Origin: Samsonia erythrinae
GTDB taxonomy: Bacteria > Pseudomonadota > Gammaproteobacteria > Enterobacterales > Enterobacteriaceae
Length of the DNA: 64,000 nucleotides
Assembly (NCBI RefSeq): GCF_004342665.1
Contig: NZ_SMBY01000001.1
Coordinates: 906,950 to 970,949, forward strand
Direction: 5' to 3'
The notes under the pieces were generated by a model that saw only the letters and a list, made by a program, of their open reading frames with translations, was not told where the DNA came from and did not search any database. The translations under genes and the position numbers were made by a program. Position 1 is the stretch's first letter. Every line of letters starts with the position of its first letter. This document shows, one piece after another, positions 53,378 to 64,000 of the stretch.

Positions 53378-56011
53378 CTAATGATTTGGGATGGCCGTTC
53401 CCCACTGTCGCCACTCTTTGGGTTCTTCGTTCCTCAACAGGAAATGTTTTCCTTCCTGAGCTGTCGGTGCGAGTGGCGTGCTGGGCGGCGTGGCGAAAGC
53501 GATACCGCCGCGGATGAACTGCTGAAAGGTGCCGCTTTTCACCACGCCGCCCGTCAGACCGAATTCCAAATTGTAGCCGGAGGCTAGCCAGAAGACGGAA
53601 TTGTCGCGCACCAGATGTTGATAGCGTTTGCTGATACGCAGCGCCACGGCGACGCGATCGGAAAGCACGCCCAGCGACAGCCCGGTGACGGTGCCCACTT
53701 CAATACCGCGGAACAGCACCGGCGTACCCACCTGCAATGCGCCTGCTTCCGGCGCATCCACGCTGATGTTCAGCCCGTCCTGATAGCGAGAATCCGAAAT
53801 GGTGGCCTGTTGCAGTTCAAAACTGCGCGTCACGCGGCCATTGCCCGGTTCGACGTTGATATAAGGCTGGAACAGGGTTTCCAGATGGTTGACGCCGGCG
53901 GCGGAAATCTCCGGGGTGACGACCGAAAAGCGCGTTCCAGACCGAGCGAAATTACGCACGTATTCCGGGTAGAGCACGGCCTGCACCAGCACTTCGCTAC
54001 GCTGTTCGGACAGCTTCAGCGAATCCAACTGGCCGATATCGATACCCAGATAGCGGATCGGCATCCCCGGCGCGAGTTTACTGGCGTCAAAGGTGCGCAG
54101 AATAATGCGACTGCCCACCGCCCGCGCCGCCGTTTCGTTGTTGTACAGAACGCGTTTGCCGCCTTTAATTTCGGGCGCGCCTTCCAGATTGTCAAAACTG
54201 ATTGCCCCCTTCAGCGCCCGATTGAGCGGGGATGCCTGCACGGTCAGGCCGGAGGTATTCAACTGCACGCGCGCGCCGCCTTCGGCCCAGAACACGCTGT
54301 TTTCCGTCAGCAGCTTGCGGTGTTCCGGGCGGATATAGACATCGACTTCAAAGGTCTCCGCTTTGGGCCGTACCCGCATGATTTCGCCCACCTGGAATTT
54401 TCGGTATAGCACGATGGAACCGTCCTGAATATCCGGCAGGCTATCGGTAACCAGCGTCAGCGTGGGCGAGGGGGTGGAGCCGCGAATGCCTTCTTCTGCT
54501 TTTTCGCTATCGCTGAACAGCGGGTAGCGTGGCTGAATGTCGCCTTTGCTGCCCGGCAATACCTGAATACCGCCGTTGAGCCACTCCTGCGCGCTGGCGC
54601 CCTGTACCTGAATGCCGTCCAACCCCATCTTGACATTCACACGGCTGTTAACGATGAATTTGCTGTCGCGGTGTAACAGCTGACGATACTGAGGATCGAT
54701 CACCACCACAAAGCTGACGCCCTGTTCGTCCAGCGTCCGCTTCACCACCTGACCGATTTGCACCCCATGCAGTCGCACAGGCTGACCGCGGTCGATGCCA
54801 TAGCTTTGTGCGGCGGTAAGCTGGAGGGAAACGGCGCCGGGCTGGGCGAGCTGTTGCTGGGCGCTGTCCAACACCTCAAAATGTTGTCGCGGTTCGCCGT
54901 CTCCGGGGATGAGCGTGAGCGTGGGGCCGCTCAGCAGGCGTGAAACGTTCAGGTCGCTGAGGGAAAGCTGCGGCTTGCTGAGTTCGATACGCGTGCCTTC
55001 CCGCATCAGCGACACGACGGAGGGATCGATGATTAATGTCCCGCCGATCTTGCCATCCGCCGGGTTTAACGTGATGTTATTCAGCGTGCCGACTTCCAAC
55101 CCCTGATACATCAGCGGCGTGCGCCCGGCGGAGAGGTTGTCGCCGGAGGGTAAATCCAGCGTGATTTGCACACCGCGCTGACTCTGGGCCAGGTCGGGAT
55201 AGAGGCGGTAGGACTGTTCGGCGCCGGCGTCATCGCTCTCTTGCGGCGAATCGAACGCAATCGCGCCGTTGACCAGCGCCGCCAGACTCTCCATTTCGAC
55301 CTTCGCGCCGCCGGCGCTGATGTCGGCACTCAAGCCGGACACATTCCAGAAGCGGCTGTCTTTTTTCACCAAATGCGTGAAGCGACGTTCAATCAACACA
55401 TCAATCATGACGCCGTGGCGATCGTGAGAGACGGTATAGTCGTAGACTTTCCCCACCGGAATTTTACGGTAGTAAACCAGTGAGCCGGTATTGAGTGAAC
55501 CGAGATCGTCCGCATGCAGATGAATCAATAATTCGCCGGTGTTGACACGGTATTTCGGCTGCGTATCCAGCGCGGAAAAGTGTTCCTGCGGATCGCCTGA
55601 GCCGGGCATCATGCCGATGTAGTTGCCGCCCACCAGCGCATCCAGCCCTGAAACCCCGGCAAGCGACGCCTTTGGGGTGACCAGCCAGAACTGCGTGCCG
55701 CTGCGCAACGCGTCTTTCATATCGCTTTTGATGCTGGCTTCAACCTGTATTGTTCGCAGATCGTCGCTGAGGGTGATGTTTTGTACCGTACCGACTTCCA
55801 CCCCCTGATAGCGCACCGGCGTGCGGCCGGCGACAATGCCGTCAGCAGAGACGAAATCAATCGTGACCGTCGCGCCGCGCTCCTGCTGATTGGTATAAAC
55901 CAGCCACCCGGCAATCAGCAGCGCAATGAGCGGCAGTAGCCAAAATGGAGACAGGCGACGCTTGTTCTTCACGGTCGCTTTGGTCGGTGACCCGGACAGA
56001 TTATCTTGCAT
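53378..56011 (-). CDS. letB: LetB, seven-MCE-domain lipid tunnel protein (YebT)
   Basis: 877 residues, same class as E. coli LetB. One N-terminal membrane anchor ([20 protein letters not shown]) and seven MCE repeats, each with a G.PV.Y.G..VG.V-like core ([100 protein letters not shown]). It forms a stacked-ring tunnel across the periplasm for lipid transport. Overlaps letA by 11 bases. Confidence 0.96.
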   Translation of the reverse strand: MQDNLSGSPTKATVKNKRRLSPFWLLPLIALLIAGWLVYTNQQERGATVTIDFVSADGIVAGRTPVRYQGVEVGTVQNITLSDDLRTIQVEASIKSDMKDALRSGTQFWLVTPKASLAGVSGLDALVGGNYIGMMPGSGDPQEHFSALDTQPKYRVNTGELLIHLHADDLGSLNTGSLVYYRKIPVGKVYDYTVSHDRHGVMIDVLIERRFTHLVKKDSRFWNVSGLSADISAGGAKVEMESLAALVNGAIAFDSPQESDDAGAEQSYRLYPDLAQSQRGVQITLDLPSGDNLSAGRTPLMYQGLEVGTLNNITLNPADGKIGGTLIIDPSVVSLMREGTRIELSKPQLSLSDLNVSRLLSGPTLTLIPGDGEPRQHFEVLDSAQQQLAQPGAVSLQLTAAQSYGIDRGQPVRLHGVQIGQVVKRTLDEQGVSFVVVIDPQYRQLLHRDSKFIVNSRVNVKMGLDGIQVQGASAQEWLNGGIQVLPGSKGDIQPRYPLFSDSEKAEEGIRGSTPSPTLTLVTDSLPDIQDGSIVLYRKFQVGEIMRVRPKAETFEVDVYIRPEHRKLLTENSVFWAEGGARVQLNTSGLTVQASPLNRALKGAISFDNLEGAPEIKGGKRVLYNNETAARAVGSRIILRTFDASKLAPGMPIRYLGIDIGQLDSLKLSEQRSEVLVQAVLYPEYVRNFARSGTRFSVVTPEISAAGVNHLETLFQPYINVEPGNGRVTRSFELQQATISDSRYQDGLNISVDAPEAGALQVGTPVLFRGIEVGTVTGLSLGVLSDRVAVALRISKRYQHLVRDNSVFWLASGYNLEFGLTGGVVKSGTFQQFIRGGIAFATPPSTPLAPTAQEGKHFLLRNEEPKEWRQWGTAIPNH

Positions 56012-57278
56012 TGTTATCCCACATCAGTCGGCTATCCAGCCATTCAACGGCAAGGATAGTGAGAATGACCGCTGCGCCAAAGTAGAAGGCAGCAGGCCCC
56101 ATGGTAAAAGCGAGTAATTGGTCGCGATTGACCAGCGACATCGTCAGCGCAATCACAAATAAATCGAGCATAGACCAGCGACCAATCCAACGGGTGATGC
56201 GCAACATGCTCATGCGCAGCATCAGGCGATTTTCCGTCCTGATATGAATACTCACCAGTAGCCAGAACAGGATAATCACTTTCGTAAAAGGCACTAAAAT
56301 ACTGGCGATAAAAACCACTAACGCAACCGGAATATTGCCCGACGCGAGTGAAAGGATACCGGAAAATATCGTGTCTTCCGTGCGGACGCCGTTGACATAA
56401 ATAATCGAGATGGGCAGCAGGTTGGCGGGGATCAATAAAATCACGGATGCAATCAATGCCGCCCAGGATTTTTGCAGGCTTTGCCGCTGTCGCAAGCGCA
56501 GAGGGAGGTGGCAGCGGGGACAGCGTCCCAGGTGGTCAGGCGCGCTGGTGAAATGACAGGCAAGGCAGACGCGATAGCGATTCGGCGTCATCAGCGGTTT
56601 CAGGCGCGGATAGAAACGTTGCCAGAGTTGGTCGGTATTCAAATGAATCAGCGTCAGCACGCTTAATGTCGTCAGCGCCAGATAGGCAACCAGTCCGATG
56701 CCTACCTGAACCTCCGCGAATTCGCGGACTTTGATCGCCGCGACCGCCATTCCGACCAGATAGATATCCAGCATCATCCACTCTTTCAGCCGGTGCAGAA
56801 TCAGCAGAATCGGTCGTCGATTCATGCCGATACGCGGGGCAAAAAACAGGTACAGCAGAGAAAAAACCAGCGTCAGGGGCGCGCCAACGGTACAAAAGGC
56901 GACCATACTTGCCGTCACCGGGTGCCCCTGACGGGTGATTTGCCAAATGCCTTCAAACAGGCTGGCATGGATGGTAACGCCAAGCAGGCGAATACTGATC
57001 AGGGGTTCGGTGAAGGCAAAGGGCATCAGCACCAGCATCGCGGCGGCCATGGCTGCAAGGCGTGAAATCGGCCAGTCGCGGCCTGAACTGACTTTGGCGT
57101 CGCAGCGCGGGCAGTTTGCGGTCTGGTTTCGTTTCAGCGCCGGAAGCGCAAAAAAAGCATCGCATTCCGGACAACGGTGATAACGATCTGGCATCCGCAA
57201 GGGGGATGACGCGCGCTCTGCGAGCGGCGGTTGGGGCGCGTGAGACGGCGCAGGGCTGGCGATGTGGTGTATTTTCAT
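56001..57278 (-). CDS. letA: LetA, inner-membrane partner of LetB (YebS)
   Basis: 425 residues with two PqiA-type halves, each with a zinc-ribbon ([20 protein letters not shown] then [24 protein letters not shown]) and about four membrane helices. It feeds or drives lipids into LetB. Divergent from msrC. Confidence 0.95.
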   Translation of the reverse strand: MKIHHIASPAPSHAPQPPLAERASSPLRMPDRYHRCPECDAFFALPALKRNQTANCPRCDAKVSSGRDWPISRLAAMAAAMLVLMPFAFTEPLISIRLLGVTIHASLFEGIWQITRQGHPVTASMVAFCTVGAPLTLVFSLLYLFFAPRIGMNRRPILLILHRLKEWMMLDIYLVGMAVAAIKVREFAEVQVGIGLVAYLALTTLSVLTLIHLNTDQLWQRFYPRLKPLMTPNRYRVCLACHFTSAPDHLGRCPRCHLPLRLRQRQSLQKSWAALIASVILLIPANLLPISIIYVNGVRTEDTIFSGILSLASGNIPVALVVFIASILVPFTKVIILFWLLVSIHIRTENRLMLRMSMLRITRWIGRWSMLDLFVIALTMSLVNRDQLLAFTMGPAAFYFGAAVILTILAVEWLDSRLMWDNNAR

Positions 57279-57562
57279 TTTCCTGCGGCCTGATGATCGG
57301 TGGCGAGTCCCATTTCCGCGCTTGATAACGTATGCACAGCTATTCAGTGTAACCGAAGGTTAACTGAATGATAAATTCATAAAAGACTGCGCCCTGACCA
57401 ATGTTATCCTGAAAGGGGGAATAGCACGATATGCGCGATAAGTGTCGGGTGACGTGAATGATTCTCCGCGCGAAGGCGCGCATCTTGTGGCATGCTGTCA
57501 CCGATGCTGATGCAGTCAGTGTGTGATCATCAAAACTGTTTTGAAAAGACAACGATTATTTT

Positions 57563-58069
57563 ATGAATAAACACGCGTTTTATCAGGATCTGATCCGCGA
57601 TATGTCATCGCTCATCGCGGGAGAAGACCGTTTTATCACGATTTTGTCAAACAGTAGCGCGCTGCTGTTTGAACGTCTGGATGGCGTTAACTGGGCAGGG
57701 TTTTATCTGCGGGACGGCGAGACGCTTTTTCTGGGGCCGTTTCAGGGCAAAGTCGCCTGTGTCCGTATTCCGGTCGGTAAGGGCGTATGCGGCACGGCGG
57801 TGTCTGAAAACCGCATACAGCGCGTGGACGATGTCCATGCCTTCCCCGGCCACATTGCCTGTGATGCCGCAAGCAATGCTGAGATCGTACTGCCGCTTGT
57901 CGTCAACGGACAAACGATTGGCGTGCTGGATATTGACAGCACGCTTTATCAGCGCTTTGACGCAGACGACGAAGCAGGGCTGAAGGCCGTCGTGCGCGTA
58001 CTTTGTGAGCAACTGGAAGCGAGCGATGTGATGACATTCATCAATTCTCTCACGTTGAGACAAGGTTAA
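57563..58069 (+). CDS. msrC: Free methionine-(R)-sulfoxide reductase MsrC
   Basis: 168-residue GAF-domain enzyme that reduces free Met-R-sulfoxide. The redox cysteines are Cys66, Cys76 and Cys100 (KVACVRIPVGKGVCGTAV; HIACDAASNAEIV), matching the three of the E. coli enzyme. Upstream 285 bp is shared with letA. Confidence 0.95.
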   Translation: MNKHAFYQDLIRDMSSLIAGEDRFITILSNSSALLFERLDGVNWAGFYLRDGETLFLGPFQGKVACVRIPVGKGVCGTAVSENRIQRVDDVHAFPGHIACDAASNAEIVLPLVVNGQTIGVLDIDSTLYQRFDADDEAGLKAVVRVLCEQLEASDVMTFINSLTLRQG

Positions 58070-58085
58070 CGTGGCAATTGCCGAT

Positions 58086-58105
58086 GGCGTCATTATAATG
58101 ACGCC
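58086..58105. promoter_or_regulatory. Perfect palindrome with embedded TATAAT before proQ
   Basis: GGCGTCATTATAATGACGCC lies between msrC and proQ. It contains a consensus -10 (TATAAT 58094-58099) with a weak GTGGCA 17 bases upstream. It may be a promoter with an operator, or an msrC terminator. Confidence 0.45.
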
Positions 58106-58153
58106 TGTTCATGCCCGCGCTGGTTGGCAAACCCGTTGTAATCAGGAAATTTC

Positions 58154-58852
58154 ATGGAAAATCAACCTAAGTTGAACAGTAGTAAAGAAGTCATTGCCTT
58201 TTTGGCAGAGCGGTTCCCGCTTTGTTTCACCACTGAAGGTGAAACGCGTCCGTTAAAGATCGGTATTTTTCAAGATCTTGTTGAGCGCGTATCGGAGTCT
58301 GATAACGTCAGTAAAACGCAACTGCGCTCTGCGCTGCGTCTTTATACGTCAAGCTGGCGATATCTGTACGGCGTGAAATTAGGCGCTCAGCGTGTCGATC
58401 TGGATGGCAATCCGTGTGGCGAGCTGGAACAGCAGCATGTCGAACATGCCCGCAAACAGTTGGAAGAAGCGAAAGCGCGAGTTCAGGCCCAGCGTGCCGA
58501 ACAGCAGGCGAAAAAACGTGAAGCTGCCGGAGAATCGGCGGAAACGGCACGTGCGCCTCGTCCGGCTCAGAAACGTGCGCCGCGCCGCGATGGCGCGAAT
58601 AATACGCCGCGCAAGCCTGCTGCCAAGCCATCTGCGAATGTTCAGCCTCGTCAGACAAAACCTGCCGACAATACGCGTCAACGGGTAGCGGTTACGGATG
58701 TTTCCAAACTGCAAATCGGTCAGGAAATCAAAGTCAGAGCCGGCAAAGACGCCATGGATGCCACCGTGCTTGAAATTGCCAAAGGCGAAGTCAGAGTGCA
58801 GTTGGCTTCCGGGTTGGCGATGATTGTGCGCGCAGAACATTTGCAGTTCTGA
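58154..58852 (+). CDS. proQ: RNA chaperone ProQ
   Basis: 232 residues, same as E. coli. N-terminal FinO-like RNA-binding domain ([40 protein letters not shown]), a basic disordered linker (about 115-180) and a Tudor/Hfq-like C-terminal domain ([20 protein letters not shown]). It binds structured 3' ends and sRNAs. prc follows 19 bp later. Confidence 0.96.
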   Translation: MENQPKLNSSKEVIAFLAERFPLCFTTEGETRPLKIGIFQDLVERVSESDNVSKTQLRSALRLYTSSWRYLYGVKLGAQRVDLDGNPCGELEQQHVEHARKQLEEAKARVQAQRAEQQAKKREAAGESAETARAPRPAQKRAPRRDGANNTPRKPAAKPSANVQPRQTKPADNTRQRVAVTDVSKLQIGQEIKVRAGKDAMDATVLEIAKGEVRVQLASGLAMIVRAEHLQF

Positions 58853-58871
58853 TACGGAGGCCAACCTGGGC

Positions 58872-60887
58872 ATGAACAACTTAGTCAGAATCACCGCCGT
58901 TGCAGGCCTGCTGCTGGCGGGCTCAAGTTTTGCGAATGAAAATATTACGCGCGTTGAGCAAATTCCGCAGATGCATCAGGAACCGCAACATGCAACGGTC
59001 AGCGACAGGGTCGCTTCACGTTTCCTGCGTTCTCATTATCGCCAATTTATGCTCGACGCGTCATTTTCCGAGAAAATTTTTAACCGCTATCTCAACATGC
59101 TGGACTACAGTCACAATGTGCTGTTGGCCTCTGATGTCGCGCAGTTTTCCGGGCAGAAAGCCCGACTGGGCGACGCGCTGAAGTCCGGTCAGTTGGACGT
59201 GCCTTACGCGCTGTACAATCTGGCGCAGAAGCGGCGGTTTGAGCGTTTTCAATATGCGTTGTCGCGGTTGGATAAACCGGTGGATCTGACAGGCAGCGAT
59301 ACGTTCGAGCTCGATCGCAGTAAAGCCCCCTGGCCGCAGAACGTGGATGAACTCAACCGTCTGTGGGATGCCAAGGTGAAGTATGACTGGCTCAACCTGA
59401 AGCTGACCGGTAAAGATGATAAAGAGATTAAAGAGACGCTGACTAAGCGTTATCAGTTTGCCATTCGTCGTCTGGCGCAGAGCAACAGTGAAGATGTTTT
59501 TCAACTCGTCATGAATGCGTTTGCGCGTGAAATCGATCCGCACACCAGTTACCTGTCCCCCCGCAATACCGAACAGTTTAATACTGAAATGAGCCTGTCG
59601 CTTGAAGGGATTGGCGCGGTATTACAGGCGGATGACGACTACACCGTGATCAACTCCATGGTGCCCGGCGGTCCGGCGGCGAAAAGTAAGAACATTACCG
59701 TTGGCGATCGAGTGGTCGGCGTAGGACAAAGCGGTAAACCGATGGTCGATGTGATCGGCTGGCGTCTGGACGATGTGGTCGCGCTGATCAAAGGGCCGAA
59801 AGGCAGTAAGGTGCGGCTGGAAATTCTTCCTGCCGGTAAAGGGACAAAAACCCGTATCGTCACGCTGACGCGCGAACGTATTCGTCTTGAAGACCGCGCG
59901 GTGAAGATGTCCGTTAAGACGGTGGGTAAAGATAAAGTCGGCGTGCTGGATATCCCGGGGTTCTATGTCGGCCTGACGGATGACGTAAAAGTTCAGATCC
60001 AGAAACTGGAGAAACAGAACGTCAGCAGTATCGTCATCGACTTGCGTGCCAACGGCGGCGGTGCGCTGACGGAGGCGGTAGGGCTCTCTGGCCTGTTCAT
60101 TCCTAGCGGCCCTGTGGTGCAGGTCCGCGATAACAATGGCAAGGTGCGTGAAGACAGCGATACCGACGGCATTGTGTATTACAAAGGCCCGCTGGTGGTG
60201 CTGGTCGATCGCTTCAGCGCTTCAGCCTCTGAAATTTTTGCCGCGGCGATGCAGGATTATGGTCGGGCGCTGATTGTCGGAGAACCGACCTTTGGTAAAG
60301 GTACGGTACAGCAATACCGTTCCCTGAATCGGATCTACGATCAGATGCTGCGGCCTGACTGGCCGGCGCTGGGTTCCGTGCAGTACACCATTCAGAAATT
60401 TTATCGTATTGATGGCGGCAGTACGCAGATGAAGGGCGTGACGCCTGACGTGATGATGCCAACCGGCACTGAAACGGTCGATACCGGTGAGAAATTTGAG
60501 GATAACGCGCTGCCCTGGGACAGTATTAAAGCGGCCAGGTATACGAAAAGCAGCGTTCTGAAGCCGTTGATTGGTGAGCTGAATGAGCGCCATCAGGTGC
60601 GTATCGCGCAGGATCCTGAGTTCCAGTATGTCGCACAGGACATTGCCCGCTATAACGCAATGAAGGACAAGCGCAACATTGTGTCACTCAATCTCGCCGA
60701 GCGCGAAAAAGAGAATGACGATGATGAAGCGATGCGACTGAAGCGGATTAACGACCGGTTGGCGAGAGAAGGTAAGAAACCACTCAAATCGCTGGACGAT
60801 CTGCCAAAAGACTATCAGGCGCCCGATCCTTATCTGGATGAAACGGTAAAAATCGCCCGCGATCTGGCGAAGGAACAGAAAGAGTAA
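58872..60887 (+). CDS. prc: Tail-specific periplasmic protease Prc
   Basis: 671 residues from the ATG at 58872; earlier in-frame codons overlap proQ. Signal peptide MNNLVRITAVAGLLLAGSSF, PDZ domain (IGAVLQADDDYTVINSMVPG) and S41 active site with Ser/Lys dyad in RFSASASEIFAAAMQDYGRA and EPTFGKGTVQQYRS. It processes FtsI and degrades MepS and tagged proteins in the periplasm. GGAGG upstream at about 58857. Confidence 0.95.
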   Translation: MNNLVRITAVAGLLLAGSSFANENITRVEQIPQMHQEPQHATVSDRVASRFLRSHYRQFMLDASFSEKIFNRYLNMLDYSHNVLLASDVAQFSGQKARLGDALKSGQLDVPYALYNLAQKRRFERFQYALSRLDKPVDLTGSDTFELDRSKAPWPQNVDELNRLWDAKVKYDWLNLKLTGKDDKEIKETLTKRYQFAIRRLAQSNSEDVFQLVMNAFAREIDPHTSYLSPRNTEQFNTEMSLSLEGIGAVLQADDDYTVINSMVPGGPAAKSKNITVGDRVVGVGQSGKPMVDVIGWRLDDVVALIKGPKGSKVRLEILPAGKGTKTRIVTLTRERIRLEDRAVKMSVKTVGKDKVGVLDIPGFYVGLTDDVKVQIQKLEKQNVSSIVIDLRANGGGALTEAVGLSGLFIPSGPVVQVRDNNGKVREDSDTDGIVYYKGPLVVLVDRFSASASEIFAAAMQDYGRALIVGEPTFGKGTVQQYRSLNRIYDQMLRPDWPALGSVQYTIQKFYRIDGGSTQMKGVTPDVMMPTGTETVDTGEKFEDNALPWDSIKAARYTKSSVLKPLIGELNERHQVRIAQDPEFQYVAQDIARYNAMKDKRNIVSLNLAEREKENDDDEAMRLKRINDRLAREGKKPLKSLDDLPKDYQAPDPYLDETVKIARDLAKEQKE

Positions 60888-60921
60888 TACGCTAACACCG
60901 TTCTGGTCATCTGAGATTATC

Positions 60922-60958
60922 AAGCGCCCTGTCTGGTTTATCCGACAGGGCGCTTTTC
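60922..60958 (+). terminator. prc terminator
   Basis: AAGCGCCCTGTC and GACAGGGCGCTT form a 12-bp stem followed by TTCTC. Confidence 0.88.
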
Positions 60959-60966
60959 TCTATACG

Positions 60967-60992
60967 AAAAACGGCTTCCGATAAGGAAGCCG
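60967..60992 (-). terminator. pot operon terminator
   Basis: On the minus strand CGGCTTCC-TTAT-CGGAAGCCG (with one-base slip) is followed by TTTTTC, 37 bp past potD. Confidence 0.87.
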
Positions 60993-61028
60993 CCATGATT
61001 CAACGAAGGTGTATTACTAAGCGCGTGA

Positions 61029-62072
61029 TTAACGACCGGCTTTTAGCTGCTGAAAATAGGTTTCGTACAGCGTGCTGGCGCTGCCGACGTCATTCTGCCA
61101 TTCGCCTTTGGCGATGATATCCTCATCCGGGTACAGCGTTTTGTCGTTTGCCACTTCCGGCGGCAAGCGTTTTCTTGCGGTCAGATTCGGCGTCGGATAG
61201 CCGATGGTTTCGGCAACCTGCGCCGCCACTTCCGGGCGTAGCAGGAAATCAATCAGTTTCATCGCGCCGTCGACGTTTTTGGCGTTAGCCGGGATAGCCA
61301 GACTGTCCATCCAGAAGATGCCGCCTTCTTTCGGCCAGATGACCTCCAACGGCGTCCCCGCCTGACGCGCCACATAGGCGGAGCCGTTCCACACCATGCC
61401 CAGATTGACTTCCCCTTCCATGAACGGGTTGCCGGGGTTATCTGAGTTAAACGTCAGCACGTTCGGCATCAGCGTCTGTAGCGCGTGATAAGCGGCCTCA
61501 ATCTCTTTGGGGTCGGTCGTGTTAGCCGAATACCCCAGCTTACGCAGGGCGATTTGGAACACTTCACGCGCGTCGTCCGTCAGCAGCAGGCTGTTTTTAT
61601 ACTTTTTATCCCACAGATCGGCCCAGCTTGTGACGCTGGCAGGATCGAGCGCCTCATTGTTGATGCCGATCGCCGTGGCGCCCCAGATATAGGGAATCGA
61701 ATAGTCATTATTCGGGTCGAAAGATTTATGCAGCAGGTTCGGATCGAGATGATGAAAATTGCTGAGCTTGCTGGTATCGATTTTTTGCAGCATGCCTTCT
61801 TTGCTCATTTTGGCGATGAAATAGGTCGAAGGCACGACGAGGTCATACGCGCTGTCCTGATAAGTTTTCAGCTTGGCGTACATACTTTCATTGGATTCGT
61901 AGGTGGAGTAGATCACCTTGATGCCGGTTTCCTTGGTGAACTGTTCCAACAGGCCCGGCGGCACGTATTCGGTCCAATTATAGAAATAGAGCGTTTTGTT
62001 GTCGCTGGCATTGGCGGTACTGATGCCAAATGCTATCGCACAGGCTGCCAGCAGGCGTGGCCACTTTTTCAT
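61029..62072 (-). CDS. potD: Periplasmic spermidine/putrescine-binding protein PotD
   Basis: 347 residues (E. coli 348). Signal peptide MKKWPRLLAACAIAFGISTA, then KTLYFYNWTEYVPPGLLEQF. Polyamine-pocket regions (STYESNESMYAKL; GMVWNGSAYVAR) are kept. It loads polyamines onto PotABC. Last gene of the operon, 85 bp behind potC. Confidence 0.96.
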   Translation of the reverse strand: MKKWPRLLAACAIAFGISTANASDNKTLYFYNWTEYVPPGLLEQFTKETGIKVIYSTYESNESMYAKLKTYQDSAYDLVVPSTYFIAKMSKEGMLQKIDTSKLSNFHHLDPNLLHKSFDPNNDYSIPYIWGATAIGINNEALDPASVTSWADLWDKKYKNSLLLTDDAREVFQIALRKLGYSANTTDPKEIEAAYHALQTLMPNVLTFNSDNPGNPFMEGEVNLGMVWNGSAYVARQAGTPLEVIWPKEGGIFWMDSLAIPANAKNVDGAMKLIDFLLRPEVAAQVAETIGYPTPNLTARKRLPPEVANDKTLYPDEDIIAKGEWQNDVGSASTLYETYFQQLKAGR

Positions 62073-62157
62073 GATGTTTACCCCTTACAGTCCCAAAGGA
62101 AATACCGGTCTGATGCAGACAGGCATGAACATTACTATCATCGCCGGCACGGCGACC

Positions 62158-62934
62158 TTATTTTCCGGTACGGTCACGTAAAATCAACTGACTGCTGAGC
62201 ACCAGCCCAAGCGACAAAACGAGCAGGATAGTCGCTAACGCGTTGACTTCCGGCGACACCCCGACCTTCACCATTGAGTAGATTTTCAATGGCAGGATTT
62301 CATAAGCCGGCCCGGTGACAAACGAGGAAACCACCACGTCGTCCATCGAGAGCGTGAAGCTGAGCAGCCAACTGGCGGCGACGGCCGGCATCGCCAACGG
62401 TAGAATGATCTTGCGCAGAATAATGACTTCACTGGCGCCCAGATCGCGCGCGGCCTCCAGCATTCGCACATCAAAACCTTTCAGACGCGAATAAACCGTG
62501 ACGACCACGAACGGCAGGCAGAACGTAATGTGGGAAAAGAGCAACGACCAGAATCCCAGCGAGATCCCCAACAGCATGAATAGCACCAACAGCGAGATTG
62601 CCATCACAATATCCGGCGACATCATCACCACAAACAGCATGCCGCCGACGAAAGGCTTGCCGCGAAACCGGTAGCGATACAGCGCGACTGCCGTGAGCGC
62701 GCCGATAAGCGTCGCGAAAGTCGCGGAAAACACGGCCATCGTCAGTGAATGCTTTGCCGCCTGTAGCAAACTGTCGTTGTTCAGTAACAGGCGATACCAG
62801 TCCAGCGTGAAGCCTTGCCAGTTGATGCCGAAGCGTGCCTGATTAAAGGAATTCACGATCAGAATGACAATCGGGATGTAAAGGTAAGCGTAAATGATGG
62901 ACATGAATCCACCACGCAGCAGGCGTCCGGTCAT
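62158..62934 (-). CDS. potC: Spermidine/putrescine permease PotC
   Basis: 258 residues, six membrane helices, EAA loop ([20 protein letters not shown]). Second permease of PotABCD; overlaps the potB stop by four bases. Confidence 0.95.
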   Translation of the reverse strand: MTGRLLRGGFMSIIYAYLYIPIVILIVNSFNQARFGINWQGFTLDWYRLLLNNDSLLQAAKHSLTMAVFSATFATLIGALTAVALYRYRFRGKPFVGGMLFVVMMSPDIVMAISLLVLFMLLGISLGFWSLLFSHITFCLPFVVVTVYSRLKGFDVRMLEAARDLGASEVIILRKIILPLAMPAVAASWLLSFTLSMDDVVVSSFVTGPAYEILPLKIYSMVKVGVSPEVNALATILLVLSLGLVLSSQLILRDRTGK

Positions 62935-63791
62935 TCCAGCTCCCCCTTTTTATTCAACAGGCGGGCTGTACGGTAGTAAATAAACAGCAATATGCCCATG
63001 ATTAACGTCAGGCAGATGCTGGTTGCGGCGCCAAACGGCCAGTCGCGGATGTTAAGAAACTGACTTTTTATCACGTTGCCGATCAGCAAATTCTTCGCTC
63101 CCCCCATCAGATCGGCGACGAAAAACAGCCCCATCGCCGGCAGAAGCACCAGCAGACACCCGGCGATAATGCCGGGCATCGTGAGCGGGATCACGACGCG
63201 AATAAAGGTTTGCCACTTGTTGGCCCCCAGATCGCGTGCGGCTTCAAGGTAGGATTTATCGAGCTTTTCAATACTGGAATACAGCGGCAGCACCATGAAA
63301 GGCAACAGGATATAGATCAGACCGAGGATCACCGCTTCGGAGGTGTACATAATCCGCAGCGGTTTATCGATAAGGCCGGTCCAGAGCAGAAATTCATTCA
63401 GATGCCCGCGTGTGCTCAGAAAAATTTTCAGGCCGTAAATGCGGATCAGCGAGTTAGTCCAGAAGGGCACAATCAGCAGAAACAGCATCAGCGGCTGAAT
63501 TTTCCTGGGCAGTCGGGCCAGAATAAAGGCGAACGGATAGCCTAGCAGCAAACAGCAGAGCGTGGCGATAACGGCCATATTCAGCGAATGCAGCAGCACA
63601 GACGCGTAAAGCGGGTCGGCCAGTCGCGTGTAGTTTTCCAGCGTGAAGACCAGACTGATGAAGCGGGTGTCGTCACGCGTCAGAAAGCTGGCGCCGATAA
63701 TCAGCAGGTTGGGGAGAAAAACAAACAGCACCAGCCAGGCGACGATAATAGTGATAATGATATTTTGAAAGCGTTTACGCGGCGTCTTCAT
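62931..63791 (-). CDS. potB: Spermidine/putrescine permease PotB
   Basis: 286 residues from the ATG ending at 63791 ([20 protein letters not shown]), the start used in E. coli-type PotB; it overlaps the potA end by 17 bases. Six helices and EAA loop ([20 protein letters not shown]). Confidence 0.95.
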   Translation of the reverse strand: MKTPRKRFQNIIITIIVAWLVLFVFLPNLLIIGASFLTRDDTRFISLVFTLENYTRLADPLYASVLLHSLNMAVIATLCCLLLGYPFAFILARLPRKIQPLMLFLLIVPFWTNSLIRIYGLKIFLSTRGHLNEFLLWTGLIDKPLRIMYTSEAVILGLIYILLPFMVLPLYSSIEKLDKSYLEAARDLGANKWQTFIRVVIPLTMPGIIAGCLLVLLPAMGLFFVADLMGGAKNLLIGNVIKSQFLNIRDWPFGAATSICLTLIMGILLFIYYRTARLLNKKGELE

Positions 63792-64000
63792 CGTGCAGCA
63801 CGACCTCCCAGCTTTCCACCCAGGTGACGGCAACCTTCTGGTTGAGCGAGTGATCGAAATCGGGGTCGTCTTCGTTAAAAAATTCGCTGACCATGACCAT
63901 CTTGCCGTTTTCCAGTTCGATGCTGGACTCCAGCGTCATGCCTTTATAATTGCGCTCGCGTACATAGCCCACCATGCCTTCCGCCCGCGCGCCGTCACTG
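63775..64000 (-). CDS. potA: PotA C-terminal part (cut by window end)
   Basis: Only the last 75 or so residues are in the window: [20 protein letters not shown] and [20 protein letters not shown], ending VVLHDEDAA. These match the C-terminal TOBE-like region of PotA, the ATPase of the polyamine importer. The ATPase motifs lie outside the window. Confidence 0.93.
   Translation of the reverse strand, partial: SDGARAEGMVGYVRERNYKGMTLESSIELENGKMVMVSEFFNEDDPDFDHSLNQKVAVTWVESWEVVLHDEDAA

Overview
The window looks like a Pectobacterium (soft-rot enterobacterium) chromosome. It pairs long runs of genes and gene order familiar from E. coli (dinG, ybiB, glnHPQ-dps-rhtA-ompX, yebW-rsmF-letBA-msrC-proQ-prc, potABCD) with a plant-pathogen insert: a serralysin-type metalloprotease (PrtW-like), its periplasmic inhibitor and a dedicated type I secretion system. 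The genus is inferred from protein content and synteny only.

Layout. 1-3860: LysE-type exporter, AraC-type regulator, dinG helicase. 3861-10716: prtW, inh, prtD, prtE, prtF. 10719-27723: a phage-tail cluster. It has a lysis cassette (holin, transglycosylase, Rz with a nested Rz1), two small Mu gp25/gp26-like genes, then sheath, tube, a frameshifted tail-assembly pair, tape measure, U, X, D, spike V, W, J, I and a tail fibre. No capsid, portal, terminase, integrase, replication or phage repressor gene is visible, so it reads as a headless tailocin (R-type-bacteriocin-like particle), not a viable prophage. 27943-36143: ybiB, an M3 peptidase, glnQPH, dps, rhtA, ompX. 36224-39424: a MarR/MFS divergent pair and a MATE exporter. 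39825-48503: a myo-inositol catabolism cluster (IolI-like isomerase, iolA, iolB, RpiR-type regulator, iolC fused to a DUF2090 aldolase domain, inositol/sugar MFS transporter). 48692-51693: small ORF, cupin protein, ybiC-like dehydrogenase, extensin-like protein, yebW. 51821-60887: rsmF, letB, letA, msrC, proQ, prc. 61029-64000: potD, potC, potB and the 3' end of potA.

Most interesting part. The tail fibre ends in an invertible segment. Two 21-bp Gin/Cin-type crossover sites in inverted orientation (25319-25339 and 26020-26040; 20 of 21 bases agree) flank the current fibre C-terminus and, on the other strand, an alternative 112-residue C-terminus that joins the same reading frame after inversion. 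The invertase gene beside it is split by an intact 1055-bp IS903-group element with a perfect 9-bp target duplication, so host-range switching of this tailocin is probably frozen in the present orientation. A second unexplained signal is an 18-bp motif, roughly TCTAAAccgcTTTAAAAT, found with identical internal spacing ahead of four tailocin gene blocks (10719, 13124, 15863, 21800). It is probably a shared promoter or operator.

How the parts fit. The protease is exported by PrtDEF and restrained in the periplasm by Inh. The tailocin would be released by its own lysis cassette, and its first gene sits directly behind prtF with no visible terminator between them. Inositol genes carry repeated GAAA-N6-TTTC-like palindromes that could be bound by the RpiR-type regulator in the cluster. 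All functions are from reading translations by eye; no database search was run.
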